This document shows positions 45,604 to 55,200 of a DNA stretch of 64,000 nucleotides, in pieces. A program made the position numbers and the translations under genes. The notes under the pieces are model-generated. The model saw nothing but the letters and a program-made list of their open reading frames with translations. It did not search any database and was not told the DNA's origin. Origin of the DNA: Maribacter litoralis (GTDB taxonomy: Bacteria; Bacteroidota; Bacteroidia; Flavobacteriales; Flavobacteriaceae); contig NZ_QCZD01000001.1 in the NCBI RefSeq assembly GCF_003075045.1, forward strand, positions 1 to 64,000. The letters are read 5' to 3'. Position 1 is the first letter of the stretch; every line of letters starts with the position of its first letter.

Positions 45604-46431
45604 TTGTCTACAGTAACCACCAGAAATAATGTACGAGTGTTTGGCAATGGAGGCCAAACCATAATTCTTGCCCATGGTTTTGGGTGTGATCAGGCAATGT
45701 GGCGTTATATTATTCCGTTTCTGGAAAAACATTTCAAAGTGTTGGTTTTTGATTATGTTGGATGTGGAAAATCAGATATATCTAGTTATGATAAGGATAG
45801 ATATGGAAGTTTATCAGGTTATGCCCAAGATATAATTGAAATTTGTGAAGATCTTAATATTAAACAGAGCATTTTTATTGGTCATTCCGTAAGCTCAATG
45901 ATAGGGGTTTTGGCCGCTATTGAAAAACCACGAATATTTCGTTCCATGGTAATGATTTGTCCTTCCAGTTGTTATTTAAATACTGGAGATTATCAAGGAG
46001 GCTTCGAAGAGAGTGAATTGGAAGATTTATTGGAACTGCTTGATTCAAATTATATTGAATGGGCAAATTATCTTGCTCCAGTGGTCATGAAAAACCCTGA
46101 AAAATCTCACCTAACCAATGAATTGGCGGAAAGCTTTTGCTCTATGGACAAGAGTATAACAAAAAATTTCGCGAGGGTAACTTTCTTTTCGGACAATAGG
46201 GAAGACTTAAAAAAGGTCGATATTCCATGCCTTATAGTTCAATGCGTAGAAGATGATATAGCAAATGAAAAAGTTGGTGAATATGTAAAGGATAACTTAG
46301 CCAACAGTAAAATTACCTATATGGAGGCTTCTGGTCACTGCCCACATATAAGTCATCCGCAAGAGACTATTGAGGTTCTTAAGAAAGAACTTTTCAACGA
46401 AAAATTCCTTATAACAGATGCCGGACTATGA
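45604..46431 (+). CDS. RsbQ-like alpha/beta hydrolase
   Basis: This 275-aa protein starts with TTG at 45604, because MSTVTTRNNVRVFGNGGQ matches the known N-terminus of RsbQ and the next Met is far inside. Motifs: ILAHGFGCDQAMWRYI, LVFDYVGCGKSD, nucleophile serine in FIGHSVSSMIG, aspartate in QCVEDDIA, histidine in EASGHCPHISHP. RsbQ-type hydrolases release or supply a small hydrophobic ligand that activates a partner PAS domain (RsbP in Bacillus). Here the gene overlaps by 14 bp a PAS-containing kinase-like protein, so the same kind of pair with another output is likely. Confidence 0.9.
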   Translation: MSTVTTRNNVRVFGNGGQTIILAHGFGCDQAMWRYIIPFLEKHFKVLVFDYVGCGKSDISSYDKDRYGSLSGYAQDIIEICEDLNIKQSIFIGHSVSSMIGVLAAIEKPRIFRSMVMICPSSCYLNTGDYQGGFEESELEDLLELLDSNYIEWANYLAPVVMKNPEKSHLTNELAESFCSMDKSITKNFARVTFFSDNREDLKKVDIPCLIVQCVEDDIANEKVGEYVKDNLANSKITYMEASGHCPHISHPQETIEVLKKELFNEKFLITDAGL

Positions 46432-47569
46432 TTTGTTACCATGTGGGGTAATCAGCTTAAATCTCAATGAAAAGATATTGGCAGTAAACTCTTATATTAT
46501 TGAAAAACTAGGCTATACTTTTTCAGAGTTGGAAAATACTAGTATCAATTCAATTTTAAGCACAGGCAGTAGAATTCTTTATAAAACTCATTTTTATCCT
46601 ACTCTGATGGGTAAGGGTAAGGTTCAAGAAATTGTGTTGAGTTTGACAGGAAAAGATGGAACTAAATATCCTTTCCTTTTCAATATGTCTATGGATGCTA
46701 GTCAAATACATATCTCGGGTTTAATTTTAAATAAGAGAAGTGATTTTGAAAGTGGTCTTATCGAGGCAAAAAATGCAGCGGAAACAGCCTTGTTAAAAAA
46801 TAAGGAATTGATGTTGGCCCATAATGAGCTCGGAAAAATTCAAAAAGAACTTGAAAGCCAGTTGCGTGAAGAAAAGACGACCAATAAAGAATTGCGTATA
46901 CTGAATAAAATGATTTCCCACGATTTACAAGAACCATTGCGTAAAATTCAGCTCTTTGCTAGTAGAACTATTTTAAAAGCTGATAGCTTAAATAGTATGG
47001 ACGATGTACTGCATAACCTAAATAGAATTATTGAAGTCGCAGGCCGAGGGCATTCATTGACCAAAAGATTACAGCAATATAGTGAACTTGAGTATTATAC
47101 CTTAAGAAAGGCCCATGTTAATTTGACGGGTATTATAGAATCGATAAAAACCGAGAGCCCTTTATCAACGTATGATTTTATATATGATTTAGAAATAAAT
47201 TCGCTTTATGGCGATGAGGATAAGATAACTATATTATTTACAGAACTATTTCATTTGATTGGTCGGCTTATAGGTTCAAATGGGGTGAAATCAATGAACC
47301 TATCTTCGAGTATTTCTGCAAAAGAGACAAAGAGCCCCACAAATTTAGAAATTGGTAAGTTGAAAATTTTGCTAATGGTGGAACCCAAAATAAATAATGA
47401 AGATGCAAAGGAAATGGTACACCATGCAGGTGGGCATCGTATGGGTATAAACTTGGATACGGTTTTTTGTGAGAAAATAACCTCATTACATGGCGGTACG
47501 TTTAATATTGAAATTCTCGATTCAGGAAAAATTCGAATCGCGATTATGCTTCCCCATGTTTCTTTATAG
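46418..47569 (+). CDS. PAS-domain histidine-kinase-like protein with degenerate ATPase domain
   Basis: This 383-aa cytosolic protein has a PAS domain at 1-115 (LLPCGVISLNLNEKILAVN, TGSRILYKTHFYPTLMGKG) of the type found in RsbP, a coiled coil at about 118-165 and HisKA with the phospho-histidine in ISHDLQEPLRKIQLF near residue 169. The ATPase part is worn: the N box reads FTELFHLIGRLIG without the Asn, no DxG box is visible, and only the end (SLHGGTFNIEI, IAIMLPH) still fits. It may be phosphorylated by another kinase or signal without catalysis. It overlaps the RsbQ-like gene, its likely upstream partner. Confidence 0.82.
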   Translation: MPDYDLLPCGVISLNLNEKILAVNSYIIEKLGYTFSELENTSINSILSTGSRILYKTHFYPTLMGKGKVQEIVLSLTGKDGTKYPFLFNMSMDASQIHISGLILNKRSDFESGLIEAKNAAETALLKNKELMLAHNELGKIQKELESQLREEKTTNKELRILNKMISHDLQEPLRKIQLFASRTILKADSLNSMDDVLHNLNRIIEVAGRGHSLTKRLQQYSELEYYTLRKAHVNLTGIIESIKTESPLSTYDFIYDLEINSLYGDEDKITILFTELFHLIGRLIGSNGVKSMNLSSSISAKETKSPTNLEIGKLKILLMVEPKINNEDAKEMVHHAGGHRMGINLDTVFCEKITSLHGGTFNIEILDSGKIRIAIMLPHVSL

Positions 47570-47703
47570 TGATAGTTCATTTTAATTAAATGCAATGCAT
47601 TCCGAAATTCAAGAAACTACTGTTTAAAATACTATTATTTGATTCGCGTTAATAATTTGAAGAGCGCCAAATTAATTTCCAGTTATAGATTTTAAAAAAA
47701 TAT

Positions 47704-48285
47704 TCATTTATCTACTATTTCATAACCAATGGATTTAAAACTGCCACCATTACTGTCTTTTGCAGAACAAGCGGTCAAAGCAACTATTAGATCCATCTGT
47801 GCTTCAAAACAAACATAATCTCCTGATTTTGATGTGGGTGGGTCAACTGTTATCTTTCCAGATTTTTCGAAAACAACATTCATAAATATGTTGAATGCGG
47901 TTGGTATGTCATCTTTACCGATACCGTATTGTTCTAAGTTTTTGTAAAGATTCTCAAAACAACTTGGGTGATATTCTTCCATACCGTAAAAATGTTTAAA
48001 CGTTTTCCTATCGCAGGGTGCAAGTAAAAAATCATTTCTACCATTTGTGTCTTCTATGATTTTTACCATTTTATTACTCCTGTTACTCCAGAGGTAATTC
48101 CCTTTCGTAAGCAGGATAGACTCTTCAAAATCAAATGTTTTGCCTGAAGATATTTTTTCTTCTTTATCCGCTTTATTCAAAAATAAAATATCAGATACTT
48201 GCATGCCTTCAATGTCAACGACCTTGAGTATTTGACCTTTTTTAAGTTCTAAAGAAGCTCCGGATTTTGGTGGTATAATTATCAT
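47704..48285 (-). CDS. DUF1989 (urea carboxylase-associated / carboxyguanidine deiminase-like) protein
   Basis: This 193-aa cytoplasmic protein is of the DUF1989 family. Typical parts: LKKGQILKVVDIEGMQVSDILFL, SRSNKMVKI-type segment (WSNRSNKMVKI), LLAPCDRKTFKHFYGMEEYHPSCFENL, and the late GDYVCFEAQMDLIVALTACS. In other bacteria two DUF1989 paralogues form carboxyguanidine deiminase; here there is one. Its start overlaps the stop of the YqcI/YcgG gene by 4 bp. Joint occurrence of the two families suggests chemistry on a guanidino or amidino group (inference). Confidence 0.85.
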   Translation of the reverse strand: MIIIPPKSGASLELKKGQILKVVDIEGMQVSDILFLNKADKEEKISSGKTFDFEESILLTKGNYLWSNRSNKMVKIIEDTNGRNDFLLAPCDRKTFKHFYGMEEYHPSCFENLYKNLEQYGIGKDDIPTAFNIFMNVVFEKSGKITVDPPTSKSGDYVCFEAQMDLIVALTACSAKDSNGGSFKSIGYEIVDK

Positions 48286-48947
48286 TTAGTATCGAATTGA
48301 TATGGACATTTCCATTTGTTATCTACTGCTCTTCCACTATATTGTCTTGCTTCGCTATTGGTTCCAAAATCTTCTAACATTGGATTTATGGAACCTTGAT
48401 ATTCTTTATCTCTGCTTCTGATCAAATCCCTTACACGAGTATAGCGATTAGATTTGCGAAGTATCTCGAACTGATTGTGTAGATTAAAAACAATCATCGG
48501 TACCGGTGATGACCTAGCTTTTCTTGATGCATTAGGGTGCATTCCTACGATATAAAAAGAATTTCCTAAGATGCTCATGCTAAAATTTGATGATGACACA
48601 TCAGACTCTGTGCTTTTGTCCCATTCATAGTAATCTTCTTTATGTAATTGGTAAAGTAATTTCCACAATGCTTTTTCAAAGGCTAATTCAGTTTCGAATT
48701 CATCATCTTCAAATACTGCGATGAATGTTTGAAATTTTTTTGAATCATCATCAATGTCATTTAAGTAGTTGTTTAAATCTTCTAATATATGAGGTATAGT
48801 TACAGTTTCAAAATTGCCGTAATTATGAATTGTAAGATTATCATTAGCGACAAGACTTTGAGCCATAACACAAGGATGGTCATCAAGAATAAAATCTCTT
48901 ACCATTTCCTCTATAGTGATTATATTATCAAATGTGCTTATTTCCAT
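48282..48947 (-). CDS. YqcI/YcgG-family (GntA-like) heme-dependent N-oxygenase candidate
   Basis: This 221-aa protein carries the family signature in order: HPCVMAQSL near the N-terminus, FYIVGMHPNASRKARSSPVP, MIVFNLHNQFEILRKS, IRSRDKEYQGSINPMLEDFG and SEARQYSGRAVDNKWKCPYQ. The family includes GntA, a heme enzyme that N-hydroxylates a cyclic guanidino amino acid in guanitoxin biosynthesis. Most members, like this one, have unknown substrates. It is the third gene of a four-gene operon, overlapping both neighbours. Confidence 0.87.
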   Translation of the reverse strand: MEISTFDNIITIEEMVRDFILDDHPCVMAQSLVANDNLTIHNYGNFETVTIPHILEDLNNYLNDIDDDSKKFQTFIAVFEDDEFETELAFEKALWKLLYQLHKEDYYEWDKSTESDVSSSNFSMSILGNSFYIVGMHPNASRKARSSPVPMIVFNLHNQFEILRKSNRYTRVRDLIRSRDKEYQGSINPMLEDFGTNSEARQYSGRAVDNKWKCPYQFDTK

Positions 48948-49203
48948 AGAATTTGTTTTTTAGGTAGATTCCGATCATGGTTAGGTTCAACATGAAAGAA
49001 ATACCGTTCGTAATTATTATTGGCCAATCGCATTTTAAAATTCCATAAACAGTCCATAGACCAACACCTAGAACCAATGTGGAAAAGAACAGCGGACTGA
49101 TATCATCTACTTTGTCAGTTCTAATTGCTTTAAAAATTTGTGGAATTACAGCGATTGTGGTAAATATTCCTGCGAGGGTTCCAATTATTTCAGAAGTTTC
49201 CAT
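48928..49203 (-). CDS. SemiSWEET-type PQ-loop transporter
   Basis: This 91-aa protein has three membrane helices: IIGTLAGIFTTIAVIPQIFK (with the PQ motif), FFSTLVLGVGLWTVYGILK and IIITNGISFMLNLTMIGIYL. It forms a dimer that passes small solutes, usually sugars. The gene overlaps the next one by 20 bp, so the encoded proteins are made together. In this operon the cargo could be the substrate or product of the YqcI/YcgG and DUF1989 enzymes instead of sugar (inference). Confidence 0.9.
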   Translation of the reverse strand: METSEIIGTLAGIFTTIAVIPQIFKAIRTDKVDDISPLFFSTLVLGVGLWTVYGILKCDWPIIITNGISFMLNLTMIGIYLKNKFYGNKHI

Positions 49204-49207
49204 TATA

Positions 49208-49729
49208 CTATTTTTGCACCCCTGTCAACACCTCTTCAGAAAGAGGGGTTTCCTTATGTTCATGAATTACTGAAATGTCACCGGTACTTTCTAAAATAAC
49301 GGCTAGTACCTCGCATTTATCTTTGACATTGGCATCACGCAGTTTGGCATACACATCATTATCACTAATGTTGGTCTTTTTAAGATTGTTCATTAAAAAC
49401 TTACCATTTTCCATTAGTAACATGGGCTTGTTGGTAGATAGATTGTTGAACCAATCAGATTTTCGTTTTGCAAAGGAAAATATGGTTTGAAATAATATGA
49501 TTACCGCTAAGGCAACCGCTCCCTTAAGAATAGACTGGTCAGGGTTTAGAACAATTGATGCAAGAATCGACCCTATAGCAATTGTGGAAGCGAAATCGAA
49601 GCTTGACATCTTAGCAAAGGTTCTTAAACCTGAAACTCGTGTGATTACAATTATTAAAGTAAATATTACCAATACGGTAAAAATCACCTTAGTAATAATA
49701 TCAGATGATGCGTATAACCAGTTTTCCAT
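49208..49729 (-). CDS. DUF421 (YetF/YcaP-like) membrane protein
   Basis: This 173-aa protein has three N-terminal membrane helices (about 10-30, 42-60, 65-85), then the cytosolic DUF421 domain with KPMLLMENGKFLMNNLKKTNIS, DVYAKLRDANVKDKCEVLAVILESTGDISVI. It resembles YetF proteins of Bacillus; function unknown. It lies 4 bp before the SemiSWEET gene and is the first gene of that operon. Confidence 0.88.
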   Translation of the reverse strand: MENWLYASSDIITKVIFTVLVIFTLIIVITRVSGLRTFAKMSSFDFASTIAIGSILASIVLNPDQSILKGAVALAVIILFQTIFSFAKRKSDWFNNLSTNKPMLLMENGKFLMNNLKKTNISDNDVYAKLRDANVKDKCEVLAVILESTGDISVIHEHKETPLSEEVLTGVQK

Positions 49730-49947
49730 TTTTTTAATTGAATTGATTGGGTTGTAAAAGTAGATTACGAAATAGCTATCGATTACCTCAATCGTTTTTA
49801 TCCATGACGCTATTGATAAGCATCAAATTTTGTGTGGTTGATATGTCTTTAGGATGGTTTAAGTGTCAAATTACTATTAAACTAAAGCGTAGGGTATTTT
49901 ACATTTAAATTAAATTTCGAATTAGCGATTTACCTGTTCTATAGAAT

Positions 49948-50198
49948 ATGCTCTCCTTTATATGTCTTAAAGCAATTGAAGGACAGAATACTATATTTAA
50001 GAAATTTGCTTGGACACAATCTCATGAGGTGTGTGCACAGCTTTCAAGTATTATGGGTCTTGTTGAGTTATTGAACAATGAAGGTTCACTAAATGGTGAT
50101 GTAGATAAGGTTTTAAAGTATATATAATTTTCTCCAAAGAATTAGATGGTATTTTAAGAAAGATGATAGATACTATTTATGAAGAAGGGCTAGAATAG
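49948..50198 (+). pseudogene. Remnant of a PAS-type sensor histidine kinase
   Basis: The frame 49948-50127 reads CLKAIEGQNTIFKKFAWTQS then HEVCAQLSSIMGLVELLN, clearly the HisKA segment of flavobacterial PAS kinases (usually AWxQSHxVRAPLARIMGL); the conserved Arg and Pro next to the His have become Cys and Gln. A frameshift near 50124 leads into ELDGILRKMIDTIYEEG, which ends at TAG 50196-50198. PAS domain and ATPase domain are gone. Confidence 0.75.
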
Positions 50199-50872
50199 AT
50201 AATGAGATATTTCAGAATATCTGTAGGTTATTCGTAAATAATTACCTGTAACTTTGCTACTTTAAAATATTAATAACAGCATATTCAGGTAACTTTAAGA
50301 GGTGATAGTCATTATTTAAAGAAATGGGTGACACTAAAACTAAATATTCCATAATTACTCTCAGATTCTATTAATATTAGTTGTTTAAGAAATCTTGCAG
50401 ATGCAAAAAGTAGAGTTCCACCAACATTACCAAATAACCAAACCATAAAAAAGTCTCTTTAAGATTTTTTCGTAGTTTGTTTAACCTCAAATTATTAAGA
50501 CTTATCTGTTACTAATTGAAGTAAATTTATTTATAATATAGGTTGATAATAGTTGGAGTTCGTTGAATCATTCTTTTTATTTGCTATATCATATTTGGTC
50601 TAGAAAGTATCTTAGACATAACAAGTCAGTTTAATCATATTGCTTATTGATTCTGATTTAGAATGTTTGATAAGGCTTTTAAATATTATTATACATATCT
50701 AAATAGCGGATTTTAATTAAACTTCATGAACGCTTATTAAACATGAGCGCTCTTTTGAAAAATTGTAGGAAATAGCTTTTAGACAAAAAAATAATCCAAA
50801 TTGGACAATTATTTTAAAATTATTAATAGAGGAGTTTAAATCGTCAAAGGTGTAATTTATAAAATCTGTATT
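50199..50872. other. Gene-free decayed stretch; possible receiver-domain remnant at 50637-50702
   Basis: No intact frame is present. ILLIDSDLECLIRLLNIII at 50637-50702 resembles the first strand and acidic pocket of a response regulator, which would fit the kinase remnant before it. The rest of the 674 bp and the spacer 49730-49947 show nothing I can support. Confidence 0.35.
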
Positions 50873-52027
50873 TTGTTTAATATATTATTGATTGCCGCTA
50901 TTTTTGGTTTTGTTCTAACCACTTTATTGTTTTTAAAAAAGTCTACCCAACCAAAAGCCATTATTTCTCTAGGAGGCTTTTACTTTTTACTATCGGTGTA
51001 TGCTTTACAGGCATATATTATAGATGGGGTTCACTTGGCAAAATGTAGTTGGTTTTTCTTGTGGCCACTTATGCTGTATAACCTGTTCGCCTTGCCCATT
51101 TATTTTTATTTTGAAACGATCATGGAAGATAGACTCAGGTGGAAAAAAGAATATAGTATTCTTTTTATTCCCTTTATTTTGAGTGTCATCGATGTGGGCT
51201 ATATTTATTTACAGCCAGATGCGGTTTATGCAGAAATGTTGCATGATGCCATGACCGACCCTAAAAACAGACTCCATGTAAGCTATTGGCTGTTAGACCT
51301 AGATCAGCATATGCTTTTGCGTCATGTTTGGCAATTGGCTGCCTTATTGGTGGTATTGCCCAAGTTGTTGAACTTTATCAAGAAAGGCAATGCAGATAAT
51401 CTAAAGAATATTTTGAATAAATGGTTGTTGGTCTTTTGGATCGGATTGGCATTATTCGCTGTTTTTGCCATTATATATGCTATAGAGAATATGCTGGCGG
51501 TAAATATTTTTGAAGGGGGGGCTCTGGTACCGATAATACTATATACGATAATGTTCTCCATTGGGGTCATCCCAATTTACTTTCCTACCATTTTACATGG
51601 GTATCCTCAGGTAATCGAAACTACTGTAGATTCAAAACAATCGATTTCCGACCAACAACTCGATAGTAAGTATGGATTGGATGAATCGAGGATAAAAAGA
51701 AAATTGAAGCTTCTCGTTGAAAAGAAATTGCACCTGCATCAAGATTTTAATGTTACCAACTGTGCACGTGAGATGGAAATGCCTACGCATCATTTGTCTT
51801 ATTTCATTAAGCAGCAGTATGGACTTAATTTTACTTCCTATAAGAACAATTTACGCATGGAGTATGCCAAAAATCTCATTGAAGAAGGTTTTTTGGATAC
51901 CAATACTATGGAAGCCTTGGCTTGGGAGTGTGGTTTTGCCAATAGAAGCTCTTTTAGTAAGGTTTTTAAAAATGCAACAAAGTATAGTCCAAGTGATTAC
52001 GTATTAAAGCTAGCGGCAGATAGCTAA
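50873..52027 (+). CDS. AraC-family regulator with N-terminal membrane domain
   Basis: This 384-aa protein starts with TTG at 50873; no ATG fits before the first helix. The first 240 residues contain about seven membrane helices (FNILLIAAIFGFVLTTLLFL, ISLGGFYFLLSVYALQAYII, YSILFIPFILSVIDVGYIYL and others). The C-terminal 100 residues are a helix-turn-helix pair of AraC type: VTNCAREMEMPTHHLSYFIK and LAWECGFANRSSFSKVFKN. It probably senses a signal in the membrane and controls nearby genes; the large surface protein gene follows 270 bp on. Confidence 0.88.
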   Translation: MFNILLIAAIFGFVLTTLLFLKKSTQPKAIISLGGFYFLLSVYALQAYIIDGVHLAKCSWFFLWPLMLYNLFALPIYFYFETIMEDRLRWKKEYSILFIPFILSVIDVGYIYLQPDAVYAEMLHDAMTDPKNRLHVSYWLLDLDQHMLLRHVWQLAALLVVLPKLLNFIKKGNADNLKNILNKWLLVFWIGLALFAVFAIIYAIENMLAVNIFEGGALVPIILYTIMFSIGVIPIYFPTILHGYPQVIETTVDSKQSISDQQLDSKYGLDESRIKRKLKLLVEKKLHLHQDFNVTNCAREMEMPTHHLSYFIKQQYGLNFTSYKNNLRMEYAKNLIEEGFLDTNTMEALAWECGFANRSSFSKVFKNATKYSPSDYVLKLAADS

Positions 52028-52298
52028 TATAGCGTAGCTTATCAGCTCCCCTTCCTTTCTTTTAAGAATCCATAAAATTGGTGTCGAGATTTAATTTGGG
52101 CACCAATAACCCTCCATTGTTTATACTTTTTCGTACCTATTCTAGTTTTTTTGCAGACTTCGGTTCACAGACTGTAAGAATTTACTTTAATACTAAGAGA
52201 TAGGCTAAAATAAAAAGATAGACCTGTTTTATAATCTAGAGAAAATCTTACTGCCTGGTAATCTAAAATCTAAACCAATTACTAATTAATCAAACCTT

Positions 52299-55200
52299 AT
52301 GAAAAGTACCCTCAAGTGTATGCTCTTGCTCTTTTGCTGCCTCGGTTTTGGCAGTATCATGGCACAGAATCCATTTATTACCACCTGGAAGACAGATAAT
52401 CCGGGAGCTTCCAACGACTATCAAATTACCATACCCACCGGCGAAGGCACTTTTGCCTATACCGTAGACTGGGGCGATGGCTCTGTGGACAATACGGTCT
52501 ACACTGGCGATGCCACTCATACCTATTCCACTGATGACACCTATACGGTAAAAATCATTGGCGATTTTCCTCATTTAAAATTTGAATCTGGAGAAGATAA
52601 TGAGAAACTACTGTCGGTAGAGCAATGGGGAGACCAAATATGGGGTTCCATGGCGTACAGTTTTTACAATTGCACCAATTTAATTATTAATGCATCAGAT
52701 GCCCCTGACCTTTCACAGGTATTAGATATGACCGGTATGTTTTTAGAGGCATCATCCTTCAATCAGGATATAAGTGGTTGGGACGTAAGCAATGTGACCA
52801 GTATGGCCTATATGTTTAGAGGAGCCACTCAATTTAACCAGGACATTGGAAATTGGGATGTATCCAATGTGACAGATATACAGGAGATGTTCAATGGTGC
52901 CAAATACTTTAACCAAAATTTGGGCAATTGGAATGTGGCCAATGTATCCAATATGAGAGGTTTGTTCTTTTATGCCTCAGCTTTTAACCAAAATATTAGT
53001 GGCTGGGACGTGCGGAACGCTACCAATATGAGTACCATGTTCTATTCTGCCGGATCCTTTAACCAGGATATAAGTGGTTGGGACGTAAGCAATGTGACCA
53101 ATATGTCCTACATGTTCACACAGGCATACGCCTTTAATCAAGATATTGGAGGTTGGAACGTGGGAAATGTTACCAATATGATCGGTATGTTTTATAGTGC
53201 CAGGGCATTTAACCAGGATATTTCTTCATGGCAAGTAGGTCAGGTTGAGAATATGGGCTATATGTTTTATTTGGCAACTTCCTTTAACCAAGATATTGGT
53301 AGCTGGAATGTTGGTCAGGTAGAGAATATGAACTCCATGTTTTCCACTGCAACCAACTTTAATCAGGATATCAGTGGTTGGGATGTGTCCAATGTGACGG
53401 ATATGGGTAGAATGTTTTATGCGACAAGGAGCTTCAATCAAAATATTTCTTCCTGGGATGTAGGGCAGGTAACTAATATGAATTCAATGTTCAAGAGGGC
53501 ATCAAAATTCGATCAGGACCTTGGTTCTTGGAACGTAGCTAGTGTCACGGATATGTCCAGTATGTTCGAAGACGCCGGACTTTCCACGAAAAACTATGAT
53601 AAATTGCTTAGTGCGTGGAGTTCCCTAAGCCTAAAGCACGGTGTTGAATTCGGAGGAAGTTTAACCTATTGCCTGGGCGAGGATGATCGTCAAAGCCTAA
53701 TTGATACCTATGGATGGAATATCATTGATAACGGTAAGGATTGCACAGACTACGATGAAGACGGCGATGGAATATTGGACATGGAGGATAATTGTGTTTC
53801 CGTAGCCAATAGCGATCAGTTGGACACTGATTCCGATGAGCTCGGGGATGTTTGTGACCCCGATGACGATAATGATGGCACACTTGATTCTGAAGATGCT
53901 TTTCCGTTAGATGAAAACGAGGATACGGATACCGATGGTGACGGAACTGGCGACAATGCCGATGAGGACGATGATAACGATGGCACTTCTGACGGGGAAG
54001 ACGCCTTCCCATTGGATGAAAAAGAGGATACGGATACCGATGGTGACGGAACGGGTGACAATGCCGATGAAGATGATGATAACGATGGCACACCTGATTC
54101 TGAAGATGCTTTTCCGTTAGATGAAAACGAGGATACGGATACGGATGGAGACGGAACGGGTGATAATGCCGATGAGGACGATGATAACGATGGCACACCT
54201 GATTCAGAAGACGCCTTCCCATTTGATGAAAATGAGGATACCGATACGGATGGTGACGGTACCGGGGACAATGCTGATGAAGACGATGATAATGATGGCA
54301 CTCCTGATTCTAAAGATGCTTTTCCGTTAGATGAAAACGAGGATACCGATACCGATGGGGATGGTACTGGGGACAATGCCGATGAGGACGATGATAATGA
54401 TGGTACTCTTGATACGAAAGATGCCTTTCCATTGGATGAAAATGAGGATACCGATACGGATGGTGACGGCACTGGCGATAATGCCGATGATGATGACGAC
54501 AACGATGGTACTCCTGATGCGGAAGACGCCTTCCCATTTGATGAGAACGAGGATACCGATACCGATGGGGATGGCACTGGGGACAATGCCGATATGGATG
54601 ATGACAATGATGGAATTCTGGATACTCTTGATAGCTGTTCCAATACTCCTTTAGGTGAAACGCCTGATGCCAATGGTTGTTCAGACTCCCAAAAAGATAG
54701 TGATAAGGACGGGTTAACCGATGATATTGACAATTGTCCCAATACTCCAAATGGTGAGGCTGTAGATGCCAATGGGTGTTCGGATAGCCAAAAGGATGCC
54801 GATGCCGATGGGGTTATCAACGATTTAGACCTCTGTCCCAATACCCCTGCTGGGGAAGCTGTGGATGCCGAGGGCTGCTCCGATAGCCAGAAGGACAGCG
54901 ACTTTGACGGGGTAAGCGATGCAGATGACCTATGTCCGGATTCCCCTGAAGACGAGGCCGTGGATGCCAATGGTTGTACCCCTTCCCAAAAGGATAGCGA
55001 TGCCGATGGTGTTGCAGATAGTGAGGACGAATGCCCTAGCACACCATCTGGCTTAACCGTAGATACCAACGGTTGTGCCGAGGTACAGAAAGATGCCGAT
55101 GGTGATGGGATCCAGGATTCCTTGGATAATTGTCCAACAGTTGCTAATCCCGGTCAGGAAGACAGGGACGGTGATGGCCTTGGGGATGCTTGTGATACCA

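Noticed and set aside
53865-54600. Regularly spaced repeats as a CRISPR array
   Set aside because: Unit is 105 bp, repeats are contiguous without unique spacers, and they code for calcium-binding motifs.
53816-55069. 417-codon open frame on the minus strand opposite the surface protein
   Set aside because: It mirrors the tandem calcium-binding repeats, giving a low-complexity Ser/Val/Pro string with no start context; the plus strand has signal peptide and sorting domain.
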